Source of the DNA: Bifidobacterium thermophilum
GTDB taxonomy: Bacteria > Actinomycetota > Actinomycetes > Actinomycetales > Bifidobacteriaceae
NCBI GenBank assembly: GCA_000741495.1
Contig: JGZV01000001.1
Location: forward strand, 186,001-250,000
DNA: 64,000 nucleotides
Reading direction: 5' to 3'
This document shows positions 46,507 through 55,451 of this stretch, in pieces. Position numbers and translations under genes: made by a program. Under the pieces are notes generated by a model. That model was not told the origin of the DNA. It worked only from the letters and a program-made list of their open reading frames with translations, and did no database searches. Positions within the stretch are counted from its first letter, which is position 1. Every line of letters begins with the position of its first letter.

Positions 46507-47763
46507 ATGACCACATCGAGTGACATACCACAAGACCAGATCGCAACCACCACTCACAAGCGCAAGAACAAAGCACTACCGGGATTTGCCACGATACTCC
46601 TGGCGGTGCTGCTCGTCGCGGCGCTGATTGCCGGAACGTCAGTACTCACGCTCGGCGTGTACACCATGCGTCAACAGCAGCAGACATCGCCGGAAATCGT
46701 CGCAACGACAACGATTTCCGGCGCGCCCGTAACCAATACGGTATCCGCTACACTCACCGCGGTCGCATCTCACACGCAGACGGTGACGGCGCAAGGAACC
46801 GTCACTCGCGACGGAGTCAAAGCCGATGGACAGGACCTGCCAGAAGGCACCGTGCTCGCCGTAATCGACGAGCACCCAATCGTCGCACTGCAAGGCAATG
46901 TCCCGGCATGGCGGAGCATCGCCCCAGGTTCTTCCGGCGCCGATGTCTCGCAATTGCAGGATGCGCTGCGCAGGCTGGGATACTCCATCTGGGATACGGC
47001 GGGAATATACGGGCAAAGCACCGCAGCCGCTTGGTATCATTTTCTTTCCGCCCATGGGTACCAGCCGACGGACGCCGAAGGCAACACCGTAGCGGGCGAC
47101 GCCATCGCCAATACCGGTGTACCGAAGAACACCGTGGTCTTTGCACCGCTGTTTCCGCTTCGCGCGGCGAACCAATGCGGGAGCGCCGGGCAAACCGCCA
47201 CCGGCACCATCTGCACAATCACTTCAAGCGAACGAACGTGGCAGCTTTCCATCGCCGCAGGCATACTGGAATCACCAAAAGACCCGATCGGCAAGCATGC
47301 CTTCAATCAGGATTCCTCGATTACGGGAACCGTCGGCGAGCAGATTGGCGATACCGCCAACATGAATGCCACTTCGACCACCGGTGACGGAACCGCAAGC
47401 GATGACGCGAATCAAAGCGGCGACACCAGTCAACAAAGCCCCACGCAAGACGATGCAGGCGACCAGGCATCGCAGACGCTGACGTACGGCTTCACCCTCG
47501 ATGACGGCAAGAGCATTCCCGTAACAGCGACCAGCGCCGATATAACGGTCACCATCGCCACCAGCGCCGAGGATACGCTCAGCGTCGATGCCGTCGCCAT
47601 CCGGGGAAGCGGCAAGAAGCTGTGGTTGGAAGCGAAAAACGGCACACACATCTCCATCACCACAGATTACTGCTACGCGGGCAGATGCTCGTTCACATCG
47701 AACGCGTCGAAAGCCAAAGCCGGGACGGTCGTAACGCTGCCGAAGCAGGATGGCGCAGCATGA
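46507..47763 (+). CDS. MacA/HlyD-like adaptor with peptidoglycan-binding domain
   Basis: A 418-residue membrane-anchored protein. It has a cytosolic basic start, one helix (FATILLAVLLVAALIAGTSVL), then an extracellular region with beta-strand segments. A PG_binding_1-type module lies around residues 135-180 (GSSGADVSQLQDALRRLGYSIWDTAGIYGQSTAAAWYHF). A Thr/Asp/Gln-rich linker (about residues 280-320) and a C-terminal barrel-like part follow. Its stop overlaps the start of the ATPase gene (ATGA). Such adaptors with FtsX-type ABC pairs are common in Gram-positive bacteria, where they may anchor the transporter to the wall. Confidence 0.8.
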   Translation: MTTSSDIPQDQIATTTHKRKNKALPGFATILLAVLLVAALIAGTSVLTLGVYTMRQQQQTSPEIVATTTISGAPVTNTVSATLTAVASHTQTVTAQGTVTRDGVKADGQDLPEGTVLAVIDEHPIVALQGNVPAWRSIAPGSSGADVSQLQDALRRLGYSIWDTAGIYGQSTAAAWYHFLSAHGYQPTDAEGNTVAGDAIANTGVPKNTVVFAPLFPLRAANQCGSAGQTATGTICTITSSERTWQLSIAAGILESPKDPIGKHAFNQDSSITGTVGEQIGDTANMNATSTTGDGTASDDANQSGDTSQQSPTQDDAGDQASQTLTYGFTLDDGKSIPVTATSADITVTIATSAEDTLSVDAVAIRGSGKKLWLEAKNGTHISITTDYCYAGRCSFTSNASKAKAGTVVTLPKQDGAA

Positions 47764-48632
47764 ACGCAGACAACGGCATCATGAATATCGGCGCAGACAC
47801 CGGTGCAGGAGACAATATTGGCAGCGACACGAGCACGCCCCGGCAAGCCGCACCACTCATCGCCATGACCGGCATCAACCAATGGTTCCCACCCAACACC
47901 CAGGCGTTGGACAATGTCACGTTGAGCATCAGCGCAGGCCAATCCGTGGCGATCACCGGGCCGTCAGGCTCGGGAAAGTCGACATTGCTCGCCATCATGG
48001 GACTTCTCGCGACCCCGGAATCGGGATCCTACCTTTTCGACGGCGTTGAAACGACCACGGCAAGCAAGCGGCAGCTGGCCGCATTGCGGCGAAACAGCAT
48101 CGGCTACGTCTTCCAGTCCTTCCACCTGATCGAATACCTGACGGTTCGGGAGAATATCCTCAATGCGTTGGCAATCAAGTCGGTTCGCGGCAGACAGGCC
48201 GCAAGCCGGGCACGGGAATTGCTTGACCAGGTCGGGCTCGGCCATAGGATCGACGATTACCCCACCACGCTGTCGGGCGGCGAATGTCAGCGCGCCGCCA
48301 TCGCCAGGGCAATCGCTGTGCATCCCAAGCTGTTGCTGTGCGACGAGCCGACCGGCAATCTTGATTCGAAGAACTCAGCGGGGATCGTCACACTGCTGAC
48401 ACAACTGCTGACACCGCAATCAGCGCTTGTCATCGTCACCCATGATCCGCATATCGCGCAACAATGCCACCGGCAGATCACCATCATCGACGGACATGCC
48501 AAGGAAGGCGGATATTACGACAATGACGGCAGGAACGACAACGTTGTCGCCGACGCCGATATCAACCCCGATACCGATGACATTGCCAGCTTCGATTCCG
48601 ACTTCCACGCCCGAGACAAGGAGAAGCCATGA
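47760..48632 (+). CDS. ABC transporter ATP-binding protein, MacB/LolD type
   Basis: A 290-residue ATPase. It has Walker A GPSGSGKST, the Q loop VFQSFHLIEYLTV, signature LSGGECQRAAIARA, Walker B LLLCDEPTGNLDS and H loop VTHDPH. The N-terminal 30 residues and the C-terminal 45 residues (rich in Asp and Asn) lie outside the fold. The start overlaps the adaptor stop, and its stop overlaps the permease start (both ATGA), so the three are one translational unit. It should energise the adaptor-permease pair by the mechanotransmission scheme known for MacB. Confidence 0.92.
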   Translation: MNADNGIMNIGADTGAGDNIGSDTSTPRQAAPLIAMTGINQWFPPNTQALDNVTLSISAGQSVAITGPSGSGKSTLLAIMGLLATPESGSYLFDGVETTTASKRQLAALRRNSIGYVFQSFHLIEYLTVRENILNALAIKSVRGRQAASRARELLDQVGLGHRIDDYPTTLSGGECQRAAIARAIAVHPKLLLCDEPTGNLDSKNSAGIVTLLTQLLTPQSALVIVTHDPHIAQQCHRQITIIDGHAKEGGYYDNDGRNDNVVADADINPDTDDIASFDSDFHARDKEKP

Positions 48633-49789
48633 CACCGACAAACGTCATCACCCGTGCGCTCCTCGCCCTGGGCAGGCGTCGCGAACGCTCCATTGCCACC
48701 ATTCTGGCGATTGTCGTCTGTTCCGCCACCCTCGTCGCATTGCTCGGCATTTCGGAAAGCTCCGCAGCGCAAACCGCGCGACGCTTCGAAAAGCTCCAAG
48801 GATCCAGCATCACCGCAACCATCAACAGCGCCAATGCTTGGGAATACAGCGAACAGGACATGCTCCACCGGCTCAAGCCAGCAACGGCGATCACCAGCGC
48901 GGGCACACTCATCAACGATGCCGCAAGCCAGCTGACCGTAAAATCACCGCAATGGCATACCACCGTCACCACTTCGGCCGTGATAGGCACGCCGCAAGGT
49001 GTGGAAGCAATCGGCGGGAAAAGTATCGCCGGACGTTTGCCTACGGATATCGACGCCGATGTCTTCACCGCCGCGCTCGGCAAAAGGGTCGCCAAAGAGC
49101 TGGGTATCAGCATGGAACAACGCACACCGACCATCACCATCAACGGCGTATCCGTAGGCGTGACTGGCATCGTCGCCGACAAGTCGAACGGGGCGAGCCT
49201 GTCCGCATCCATATTCCTGTCGCCACGCACGGCAAAACAGCTGGGACTACGCCCACAGAACCGGACCATCATCTGCAACGCCGCTTCCGCGGATATCACC
49301 GCGGTCGCTGCAGTGCTCCCCCGGATGCTCAACCCGTCCAATCCGCAAAGCGTAACGGTCAAAGCCCCCGGCAACCCTGCCACTTTGCGGGCTAGCTTAC
49401 TAGCCGACGCGCACAACACCAGCACCATCATCGCCGCGGTACTGGCGGTGGTTACCGCGTTCGGCATCGTCAACACCATGCAAATGGCAGTCACCGAAAG
49501 ACGACGGGAAATCGGCATCAATCTGGCGCTCGGTATGCCGGCGTGGAAAGAATCGATGCAGTTCCTGTGTGAGGCAATCATCCTTGGCGGAATCGGCGCG
49601 TCCGGCGGCATGCTGATCGGAGCGGTGATTGCAGCAGTGACAGCCGCCGCGCGGTCGTGGGTGTTTCTGCTGCCTTCAACCGTTCTGCTTGTCGCCCCGC
49701 TCGGCATAGTGACCGGGGCGATCGCCGGGATCATTCCCGCGTGGAGGGCAGCGAGAATCGACCCGGCGATGCTGCTGCGGTCGTCGTGA
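48629..49789 (+). CDS. ABC transporter permease, FtsX/MacB type
   Basis: A 386-residue protein with four spans: one near the N-terminus (SIATILAIVVCSATLVALLG) and three at the C-terminus (TSTIIAAVLAVVTAFGIVNTM, IILGGIGASGGMLIGAVIAA, LLVAPLGIVTGAIAGIIPAW). These flank a MacB_PCD-like extracellular domain of about 220 residues. The cytosolic coupling segment AVTERRREIGINLALGMPAWK is the FtsX hallmark. It completes the exporter that follows the crystallin-like protein and lipoprotein. The cargo is unknown; the neighbouring secreted protein already has a Sec signal, so the complex may instead act on it, on lipids or on wall enzymes. Confidence 0.9.
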   Translation: MTPTNVITRALLALGRRRERSIATILAIVVCSATLVALLGISESSAAQTARRFEKLQGSSITATINSANAWEYSEQDMLHRLKPATAITSAGTLINDAASQLTVKSPQWHTTVTTSAVIGTPQGVEAIGGKSIAGRLPTDIDADVFTAALGKRVAKELGISMEQRTPTITINGVSVGVTGIVADKSNGASLSASIFLSPRTAKQLGLRPQNRTIICNAASADITAVAAVLPRMLNPSNPQSVTVKAPGNPATLRASLLADAHNTSTIIAAVLAVVTAFGIVNTMQMAVTERRREIGINLALGMPAWKESMQFLCEAIILGGIGASGGMLIGAVIAAVTAAARSWVFLLPSTVLLVAPLGIVTGAIAGIIPAWRAARIDPAMLLRSS

Positions 49790-49858
49790 ACGGGTGCGAA
49801 GGGCGTGGCCTCGTGAACGAAGCCGGGAAATCGCCTGTTTTGGGTGTCTGATGCCGGC

Positions 49859-50782
49859 TCAGGCCTTCCCGGCTGTTGCGAACGATGCGACCAGCGCGGT
49901 CATCCAATCGGTCAGCGTGCTGTATTGCTTGGGCATCTGCTCGGTGAGCTTGACCTGGTGCACTCCGCCGTGCTGTGCAGATGCGATCAGTTGCTTGGTG
50001 GTGGCGTTGGATTCCTGCGTGTTGACCACCAGCAACGCCACCGAACCTGCCTGGAGCAGCTTGCTGAATGCGGTGACATCGCCTGAGGCGGGTTCGCTTT
50101 CGTTGGCGACCGCCTGCGCGTATCCGGCAGGCGTGGCATCCGTCAATCCCAGATCCTCAGCCAAGTAGGCTGCCACGGACTCGGTGGCCGCATACTTCTT
50201 GCCGTTGAGCCGCCGCTTCGCCTCGGCGATGGCCGATTCCAAGGTCTTCTCCTTGTTTTGCCACGCATCCAGCCGCTTGGCGTATTCCTTGGCATGGGCG
50301 GCGTCACGCTGCTCGTATGCAGCGGCAATGGCCTTGGCTGCAGCGGTGCGTACGGCGGCGGAGAACCATACGTGAGGGTTGTCGCCGTCGTGTTTGCCGC
50401 CGCTTTCGGCCGCGTTCACGACCTGCGCTGTGGTGGATGCCGCGGCTTTGGTGGCCCAGCTGTCATACCCGGCACCGTTGACGACGATGACATCGGCCTT
50501 CGCCATGGCGGCGATGTCGGCACTGGTCGGCTCGTAATCGTGCGCTTCGATGGCGGTGCTGTTGATGATGTTGGTCACCTTGACGCGGGAGCCGCCGATG
50601 TCGCCCGCGACCGAACCCCACTGGTTGATGCTGGCGACCACGTTGAGGGTTCCCGATGTATTGGATGCGGCTGCGCCCGCCGACCCATCCGAACCGCACG
50701 CTCCCATGGCGGCGACCAATCCCACTGCAGCGATGCAAGCGACCGCTCGTGCAACGATTCGTTCCCGTTTGCTTCCCGTCAT
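49859..50782 (-). CDS. znuA: Zinc (metal) ABC transporter substrate-binding lipoprotein
   Basis: A cluster A-I metal-binding lipoprotein of 307 residues with signal peptide and lipobox AMGAC (Cys about residue 29). Metal-ligand candidates are His in AIEAHDYEPTSADI and His in DNPHVWFS; the His-rich loop of ZnuA is missing, with only KHDG present. The regulatory context is a perfect Fur-type palindrome 76 nt upstream and a Zur-like regulator next door, so zinc is the best guess over manganese. No permease or ATPase gene accompanies it in the window. Convergent with the FtsX permease gene. Confidence 0.85.
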   Translation of the reverse strand: MTGSKRERIVARAVACIAAVGLVAAMGACGSDGSAGAAASNTSGTLNVVASINQWGSVAGDIGGSRVKVTNIINSTAIEAHDYEPTSADIAAMAKADVIVVNGAGYDSWATKAAASTTAQVVNAAESGGKHDGDNPHVWFSAAVRTAAAKAIAAAYEQRDAAHAKEYAKRLDAWQNKEKTLESAIAEAKRRLNGKKYAATESVAAYLAEDLGLTDATPAGYAQAVANESEPASGDVTAFSKLLQAGSVALLVVNTQESNATTKQLIASAQHGGVHQVKLTEQMPKQYSTLTDWMTALVASFATAGKA

Positions 50783-50857
50783 ATCTGCTCCCGATTGCTC
50801 TTGGTGATGCGATGCGGTGTATTACCGCACCCGATGACCACACCAGACTATCGTTAA

Positions 50858-50872
50858 TGATAATTATTATCA
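50858..50872 (-). promoter_or_regulatory. Zur/Fur box upstream of znuA
   Basis: TGATAAT-T-ATTATCA, a perfect 15-bp palindrome. On the minus strand it overlaps a plausible -35 (TTGATA), so bound repressor would block the znuA promoter. Confidence 0.8.
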
Positions 50873-50934
50873 ATTACAGCGTGTCGAAACCCCCGTCTGC
50901 CTACACTGACAACCCCCCGCAGCGTACGCACAAC

Positions 50935-51016
50935 CTTCTACCGACACTCACAGCACACTCAGCGTCGGCAGAAAACAAACCGCCGACACTGGCAACGTGC
51001 TCAGTGTCGGCGGAAA
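50935..51016. repeat. Two 40-nt hairpin repeats after the zur-like gene
   Basis: CTTCTACCGACACTCA, 8 nt, TCAGCGTCGGCAGAAA (50935-50974), and AAACCGCCGACACTGG, 8 nt, TCAGTGTCGGCGGAAA (50977-51016). Same family as 44195-44365. The array begins 14 nt after the zur-like stop codon and may serve as its terminator. Confidence 0.7.
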
Positions 51017-51030
51017 CAGGAGGATAGGGC

Positions 51031-51468
51031 CTACCGGCGTTCGGGGGCGGAGTCGCTGGCCGACCGTGCGGCACGCTTATGCTGGCAGTCAGAGCACAGG
51101 CCGAAAATCTCCAAGGTATGCGAATTGATTTTGAAGCCATGAGAACGGGCGATCTGGCGCATCCACTCCATATCCGGTGGTTCGATCTCGATGGTCTTGC
51201 CGCAGCCGCTGCAGATCAGATGATGATGATGCGAGTCGTCGTCGCAGATACGGAACATCTGCTGCCCGTCCAGCCGCACGGTGTCCACCGCCCCGGATTC
51301 AGCCAGCGAATTGAGCTGCCGGTACACCGTCGCTAGCCCGACGGACGCCCCGGAATCGGTGAGCCGACGATGCAGTTCCTGCGCCGAAACGAAGCCCTCG
51401 CACCCACGCAACTGCTGCAACAGCGCATCCTTCTGCCGCGTATGCCGCGCAACACCATGCTCACTCAT
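51031..51468 (-). CDS. Fur family metal regulator, Zur-like
   Basis: A 145-residue dimeric repressor. The winged-helix domain has the recognition helix region SVGLATVYRQLNSLAESGAV. The metal-sensing domain has DDSHHHHLICSGCGKTIE and the structural zinc CxxC pairs (CSGC, CSDC). The ATG at 51468 lies 8 nt after GAGAGG; a GTG two codons earlier is open. It lies just upstream of znuA on the same strand with a Fur-type box between them, which points to zinc homeostasis rather than iron. Confidence 0.88.
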   Translation of the reverse strand: MSEHGVARHTRQKDALLQQLRGCEGFVSAQELHRRLTDSGASVGLATVYRQLNSLAESGAVDTVRLDGQQMFRICDDDSHHHHLICSGCGKTIEIEPPDMEWMRQIARSHGFKINSHTLEIFGLCSDCQHKRAARSASDSAPERR

Positions 51469-51651
51469 ATCCACGCCCTCTCATACCGGACATCACAACC
51501 ATCACGAACGGACTGCACCGTGATAGTACAACCAACTCGCACCCGCGGCAAGCCTGATACGCCGACGGTCGGCATACCATCACAGCATGCCGACCGCCGC
51601 CAAAGTACACCCGAAGCGGGTAGCCCCTCGTATTCAGTGCATGATGCGTAT

Positions 51652-52821
51652 TCAGCGCAAATCGTCCCAGCATCCCGTCGCTTCGAGCGCCTCGACCGCC
51701 GCCTGGGTGTCATCGCACAGCACGGTGATATGCCCCATCTTGCGGTCCTCACGCACTTCGGCCTTGCCGTAATCATGCAGATGCCATTCGGGGTGCTCGG
51801 GGATGAGCGCGCGCGTCGGCGCGACATGCTGGCCGAGCACATTGACCATAACAGCCGGGCTGAGCAGTCGCGGCTTGGGCAGCGGCCAGCCGGCAATCCC
51901 GCGGATATGCTCGTTGAACTGGCTCGAGGAGCACGCCTCGATGGTGTAATGCCCGGAATTATGCGGGCGCGGCGCCAACTCATTGACAATCACGCGGTCG
52001 TCCCTCGTGACGAACAGCTCAATCGCGAGAATGCCGGAGAGTTCGAAGCCCTTGGCCAGCCTGATGGCAAGCTCGTGTGCCTCACGCTCCACCTCCGGCG
52101 AGACGGCCGCGGGGGCGATCGTCATATGCAGGATGTTGTTGCGGTGCTCGTTGCGCACCATCGGGAAAGTCACGTAGTCATGCCCGTTGCCGGCCACCAG
52201 AATCGAGGCTTCGAACGCGAAATCGACGAAGCCTTCCAGAATCGACGGCGGGAACATGCCCTCACGCTGCGCACGCTCCCGGACCGCGGCGAAATCATCC
52301 GGCCCACGCAGCACGGTCTGGCCGTGGCCGTCATAGCCGCCGGTACGGGTTTTGAGCACCGACGGGTAACCAATCTCATCAAGGGTCGAGCCGAGCTGGT
52401 CGACGCTGTCGACCTGTCGCCACGGGGCGGTCGCCGTGCCGTGCTCGTTGATGAAGGTCTTCTCATGGACGCGGTCCTGGGTCACGCGCAACAGATCAGT
52501 GCCCTGCGGGATGGCCACCAGGTCACGCACGTCATCGAGCGCATCCGCGTCGACGTTCTCGAACTCGTAGGTGAGCACATCGCTGCGTTCGGCAAGCTCG
52601 CGAATCGCGGCGACATCGTCGTATTCGGCGGTCACCTGGAAATCGGCTACCTGGGCGGTCGGGCAGTTCGGTGTCGGGTCGAGCACGCCGATACGGAAGC
52701 CCATCTGGCGTGCGGACAGGGCCATCATGCGGCCCAGCTGGCCGCCACCGACGATGCCGATTGTCGAACCCGGTTCCAGATACTTGATACGGCCGTTGGT
52801 TTCCTCAGACAAGCTCGGCAT
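51652..52821 (-). CDS. purK: N5-carboxyaminoimidazole ribonucleotide synthase
   Basis: PurK uses ATP and bicarbonate to carboxylate AIR, giving N5-CAIR. The 389-residue ATP-grasp protein has [50 protein letters not shown] and the metal-binding [19 protein letters not shown]. The start overlaps the end of purE by 17 nt, with AAGGTGG inside purE as ribosome site. Together purE and purK replace the single class II PurE of other organisms. A 177-nt gap follows, containing a short palindrome but no gene. Confidence 0.96.
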   Translation of the reverse strand: MPSLSEETNGRIKYLEPGSTIGIVGGGQLGRMMALSARQMGFRIGVLDPTPNCPTAQVADFQVTAEYDDVAAIRELAERSDVLTYEFENVDADALDDVRDLVAIPQGTDLLRVTQDRVHEKTFINEHGTATAPWRQVDSVDQLGSTLDEIGYPSVLKTRTGGYDGHGQTVLRGPDDFAAVRERAQREGMFPPSILEGFVDFAFEASILVAGNGHDYVTFPMVRNEHRNNILHMTIAPAAVSPEVEREAHELAIRLAKGFELSGILAIELFVTRDDRVIVNELAPRPHNSGHYTIEACSSSQFNEHIRGIAGWPLPKPRLLSPAVMVNVLGQHVAPTRALIPEHPEWHLHDYGKAEVREDRKMGHITVLCDDTQAAVEALEATGCWDDLR

Positions 52822-53302
52822 TGGACTGTGCCACCTTCTCCTTGAGGCTCTCGCGGTATGCCTTGAGCTCGTCGGCCAGACGCCCGTCGGTGATGCTCAG
52901 GATACTCACCGCCAGCAGACCCGCGTTCGTGGCGCCGGAATTGCCGACCGCCGTCGTGGCGACCGGGATGCCGCCGGGCATCTGCACGATGGACAGCAGG
53001 GAATCCCAGCCGGACAGCGCATGCGAGCGCACCGGCACGCCGATGACCGGCAGCGTGGTCTGTGCGGCGACCATGCCGGGCAGATGGGCGGCCCCGCCGG
53101 CGCCGGCGATGATGACCTTGATGCCCTTATCGCGCGCGGAATGCGCGAAATCCGCCATGAGCTCAGGCGTACGGTGGGCGGAGATCACCTGCTTCATGTA
53201 CGGTACCTTGAACTGGTCAAGCATTTCACAGGCGTGCTTCATGGTCTCCCAATCGCTCGCCGAACCCATAATCACAGCAACTTGCGGCGTTTCTTCAGCC
53301 AT
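52805..53302 (-). CDS. purE: N5-carboxyaminoimidazole ribonucleotide mutase (class I PurE)
   Basis: PurE moves the carboxylate of N5-CAIR to carbon 4, giving CAIR, the substrate of PurC. The 165-residue protein has [23 protein letters not shown] (catalytic His) and [25 protein letters not shown]. The ATG at 53302 follows GGAGG by 5 nt. It heads the purE-purK pair, divergent from the DXS-like gene. The purC/purF promoter motif was not found in its upstream region; only a loosely similar AGCCGTTGCGTAAAG was seen. Confidence 0.97.
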   Translation of the reverse strand: MAEETPQVAVIMGSASDWETMKHACEMLDQFKVPYMKQVISAHRTPELMADFAHSARDKGIKVIIAGAGGAAHLPGMVAAQTTLPVIGVPVRSHALSGWDSLLSIVQMPGGIPVATTAVGNSGATNAGLLAVSILSITDGRLADELKAYRESLKEKVAQSNAELV

Positions 53303-53421
53303 TCCTACCTCCAGATCGGACAGAGTGGACGCAACCCACCACTTTACGCAACGGCTTCGAAAAGGCGCAGCGGCGTGAGGTGTACACCATTTACGAAGAA
53401 ACTGAGGGTATTTTCACCGCC

Positions 53422-53452
53422 TTGTACCATCACGCGCTACGTAGTCTACAAT
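53422..53452 (+). promoter_or_regulatory. Candidate promoter of the DXS-like gene
   Basis: TTGTAC (53422-53427) and TACAAT (53447-53452) with a 19-nt spacer, 34 nt before the start codon. The spacer is slightly long. Confidence 0.35.
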
Positions 53453-53485
53453 CTCAAATTTGGGACAAACGGAAGGAGCAAGCGT

Positions 53486-55396
53486 ATGGTTGGCGGTTTT
53501 CTGGAGCATATTTCGAGCCCCGCCGACGTGAAAGCGCTTGATTCCAAGGATCTGCCCGCCCTGTGCCAGGAGATCCGCACGACGCTGGTGCGGTACGGCA
53601 AGCTGCACGGCGGGCATATCGGATCGAATCTCGGCATGGTGGAGGCGACTGTGGCCTTGCACCGCGTGTTCGATTCGCCGCTTGACAAGATCGTCTTCGA
53701 CGTTTCCCACCAAAGCTACGTGCACAAGATGCTCACCGGGCGCGCGCCTGCTTATATGGACGAGCGGCTGTTCGGCTCGGTGACCGGGTTCACGAACCCC
53801 GAGGAAAGCGAGCATGACATGTTCGTGCTCGGCCACACCGGCACCTCGATTTCGCTGGCGTGCGGGCTCGCGAAAACCCGAGACCTCATGGGCGGGCTTG
53901 ACGGCACGAGCGGCACGAAGAACGTGATCGCTGTGATCGGCGACGGGTCGCTGAGCAGCGCCATCGCCTTCGAAGGACTCAACAACGCGGCCGAGCAGGG
54001 CACGAATATGATCATCGTCGTCAACGACAACGAGATGTCCATCGCCGAGGATTTCGGCGGCATGTACGGTCAGCTCGCCCGGTTGCGCGCATCCGGCGGC
54101 ACCTCGCAGCCCAATATCTTCAACGCTTTCGGCCTTGATTACCGGTATGTCGAGGACGGCAATAATGTCGCCGCACTCGTGGATGCGTTCAGTCAAGTCA
54201 AGAATATTGACCACCCGATCGTCATCCATATCCACACCGCCAAAGGGCTGGGACTTGACGCCGAAGACGCCGCCGCCGGTGTGAAGGAAGGCCGCTGCGA
54301 GGCCAACCACTGGCAGGACCCGCTGGCGAACCAAGGCAATCTGCTCGGCGCGCGCAAGCACTACGGGCAGCTTGCGATGGCACGGCTGGAACCGCGGTTC
54401 GCCAGCGAGCCGGGACTTGTGGTCATCTCCCCCGCCACGCCGGGGTCGAACGGCATCACGCGTGAGTTCCGCGAGCGGGCGGGCGTCCATTACGTGGATA
54501 CCGGCATCACCGAGGAGCATGCGGTCGCGTTCGCCTCGGGTATCGCGAAAGCCGGCGGCATGCCGGTGCTTGCGACCAGCGCGACTTTCTTCCAGCGTAC
54601 CTTCGACCAGTTGCAGCAGGAGCTGTCACTCAACGGGACGCCAGTGACGCTCCTCGTGTTCGGGGCGGGCATTTCCGGCGCCGACAACACGCATTCGGGT
54701 GCCTTCGACATCCCGATGTTCGCGAATATCCCCGACCTGACATATCTGACGCCGACGAGCGGGAACGCGTTCCTTGCCATGCTCGACTGGTCGACGACAT
54801 CGCGCGACCATGGCGCGGTCGCAATCCGCGTGCCGGGCGAGCCGATTCTTGCGGCTGAACGTGCGGCGGCGGCTCATGGCGGCGCGTATCCGCGGTATTG
54901 CGGCGATGCGGCCGAAACGCACGCGAAGGGCGATGCCGGGAACGCCGACACGCCGTTCGCCCGGTACCGGGTGACCCGGCAGGGCGCGGATGTCGCGATT
55001 CTCGGTTTGGGCAACATGTATCCGCTCGCCGAACGTATCGCAGCGGATTTGGCAGAATCTCGCGATGGCGGGGTGGCGTCAATCGACGCGACCGTCATTG
55101 ACCCGCAGCAGTGCACCAGCCTTGACACCGCGTGCCTTGAGGCGTTGCGCAAGCGTCATTCGCTGGTCGTCACGCTCGAGGATGCACAGCTGTCCGGTGG
55201 CTGGGGCGAGCAGGTGACCACGTATTACGCGAATCAGGATGGCCTGCAGCCGGCGGACGGCGACAAGCACATGCGGGTGCTGAACTTCGGGGCCGCCAAG
55301 GAATTCACCGACCGCGTGCCTGCGCTCGACCTGTATAAGCGGTACGGCCTGACCGCACCACAGGTCGAGCAAGCCATCCGCTCCGCGTTGCGGTAG
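53486..55396 (+). CDS. dxs: 1-deoxy-D-xylulose-5-phosphate synthase-like thiamine diphosphate enzyme
   Basis: DXS condenses pyruvate and glyceraldehyde-3-phosphate, the first step of MEP isoprenoid synthesis. The 636-residue protein follows DXS order: GGHIGSNLGMVEATVALH, SHQSYVHKMLTGR, the ThDP motif VIGDGSLSSAIAFEGLNNAAE, then VDTGITEEHAVAFASGIAKAGG (catalytic Glu) and TFFQRTFDQLQQELS. Several signatures deviate from textbook DXS (GDGSLSS for GDGALTG, SHQSY for GHQAY). A diverged DXS or a DXS-related transketolase is possible. GGAAGGAG lies 7 nt before the ATG. It stands alone, with no other MEP gene in the window. Confidence 0.75.
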   Translation: MVGGFLEHISSPADVKALDSKDLPALCQEIRTTLVRYGKLHGGHIGSNLGMVEATVALHRVFDSPLDKIVFDVSHQSYVHKMLTGRAPAYMDERLFGSVTGFTNPEESEHDMFVLGHTGTSISLACGLAKTRDLMGGLDGTSGTKNVIAVIGDGSLSSAIAFEGLNNAAEQGTNMIIVVNDNEMSIAEDFGGMYGQLARLRASGGTSQPNIFNAFGLDYRYVEDGNNVAALVDAFSQVKNIDHPIVIHIHTAKGLGLDAEDAAAGVKEGRCEANHWQDPLANQGNLLGARKHYGQLAMARLEPRFASEPGLVVISPATPGSNGITREFRERAGVHYVDTGITEEHAVAFASGIAKAGGMPVLATSATFFQRTFDQLQQELSLNGTPVTLLVFGAGISGADNTHSGAFDIPMFANIPDLTYLTPTSGNAFLAMLDWSTTSRDHGAVAIRVPGEPILAAERAAAAHGGAYPRYCGDAAETHAKGDAGNADTPFARYRVTRQGADVAILGLGNMYPLAERIAADLAESRDGGVASIDATVIDPQQCTSLDTACLEALRKRHSLVVTLEDAQLSGGWGEQVTTYYANQDGLQPADGDKHMRVLNFGAAKEFTDRVPALDLYKRYGLTAPQVEQAIRSALR

Positions 55397-55451
55397 CATC
55401 TTTGCGAGTAGCGTCTTTGCGGATTGCCATGGCAACCCGGATCGCGCCGGC

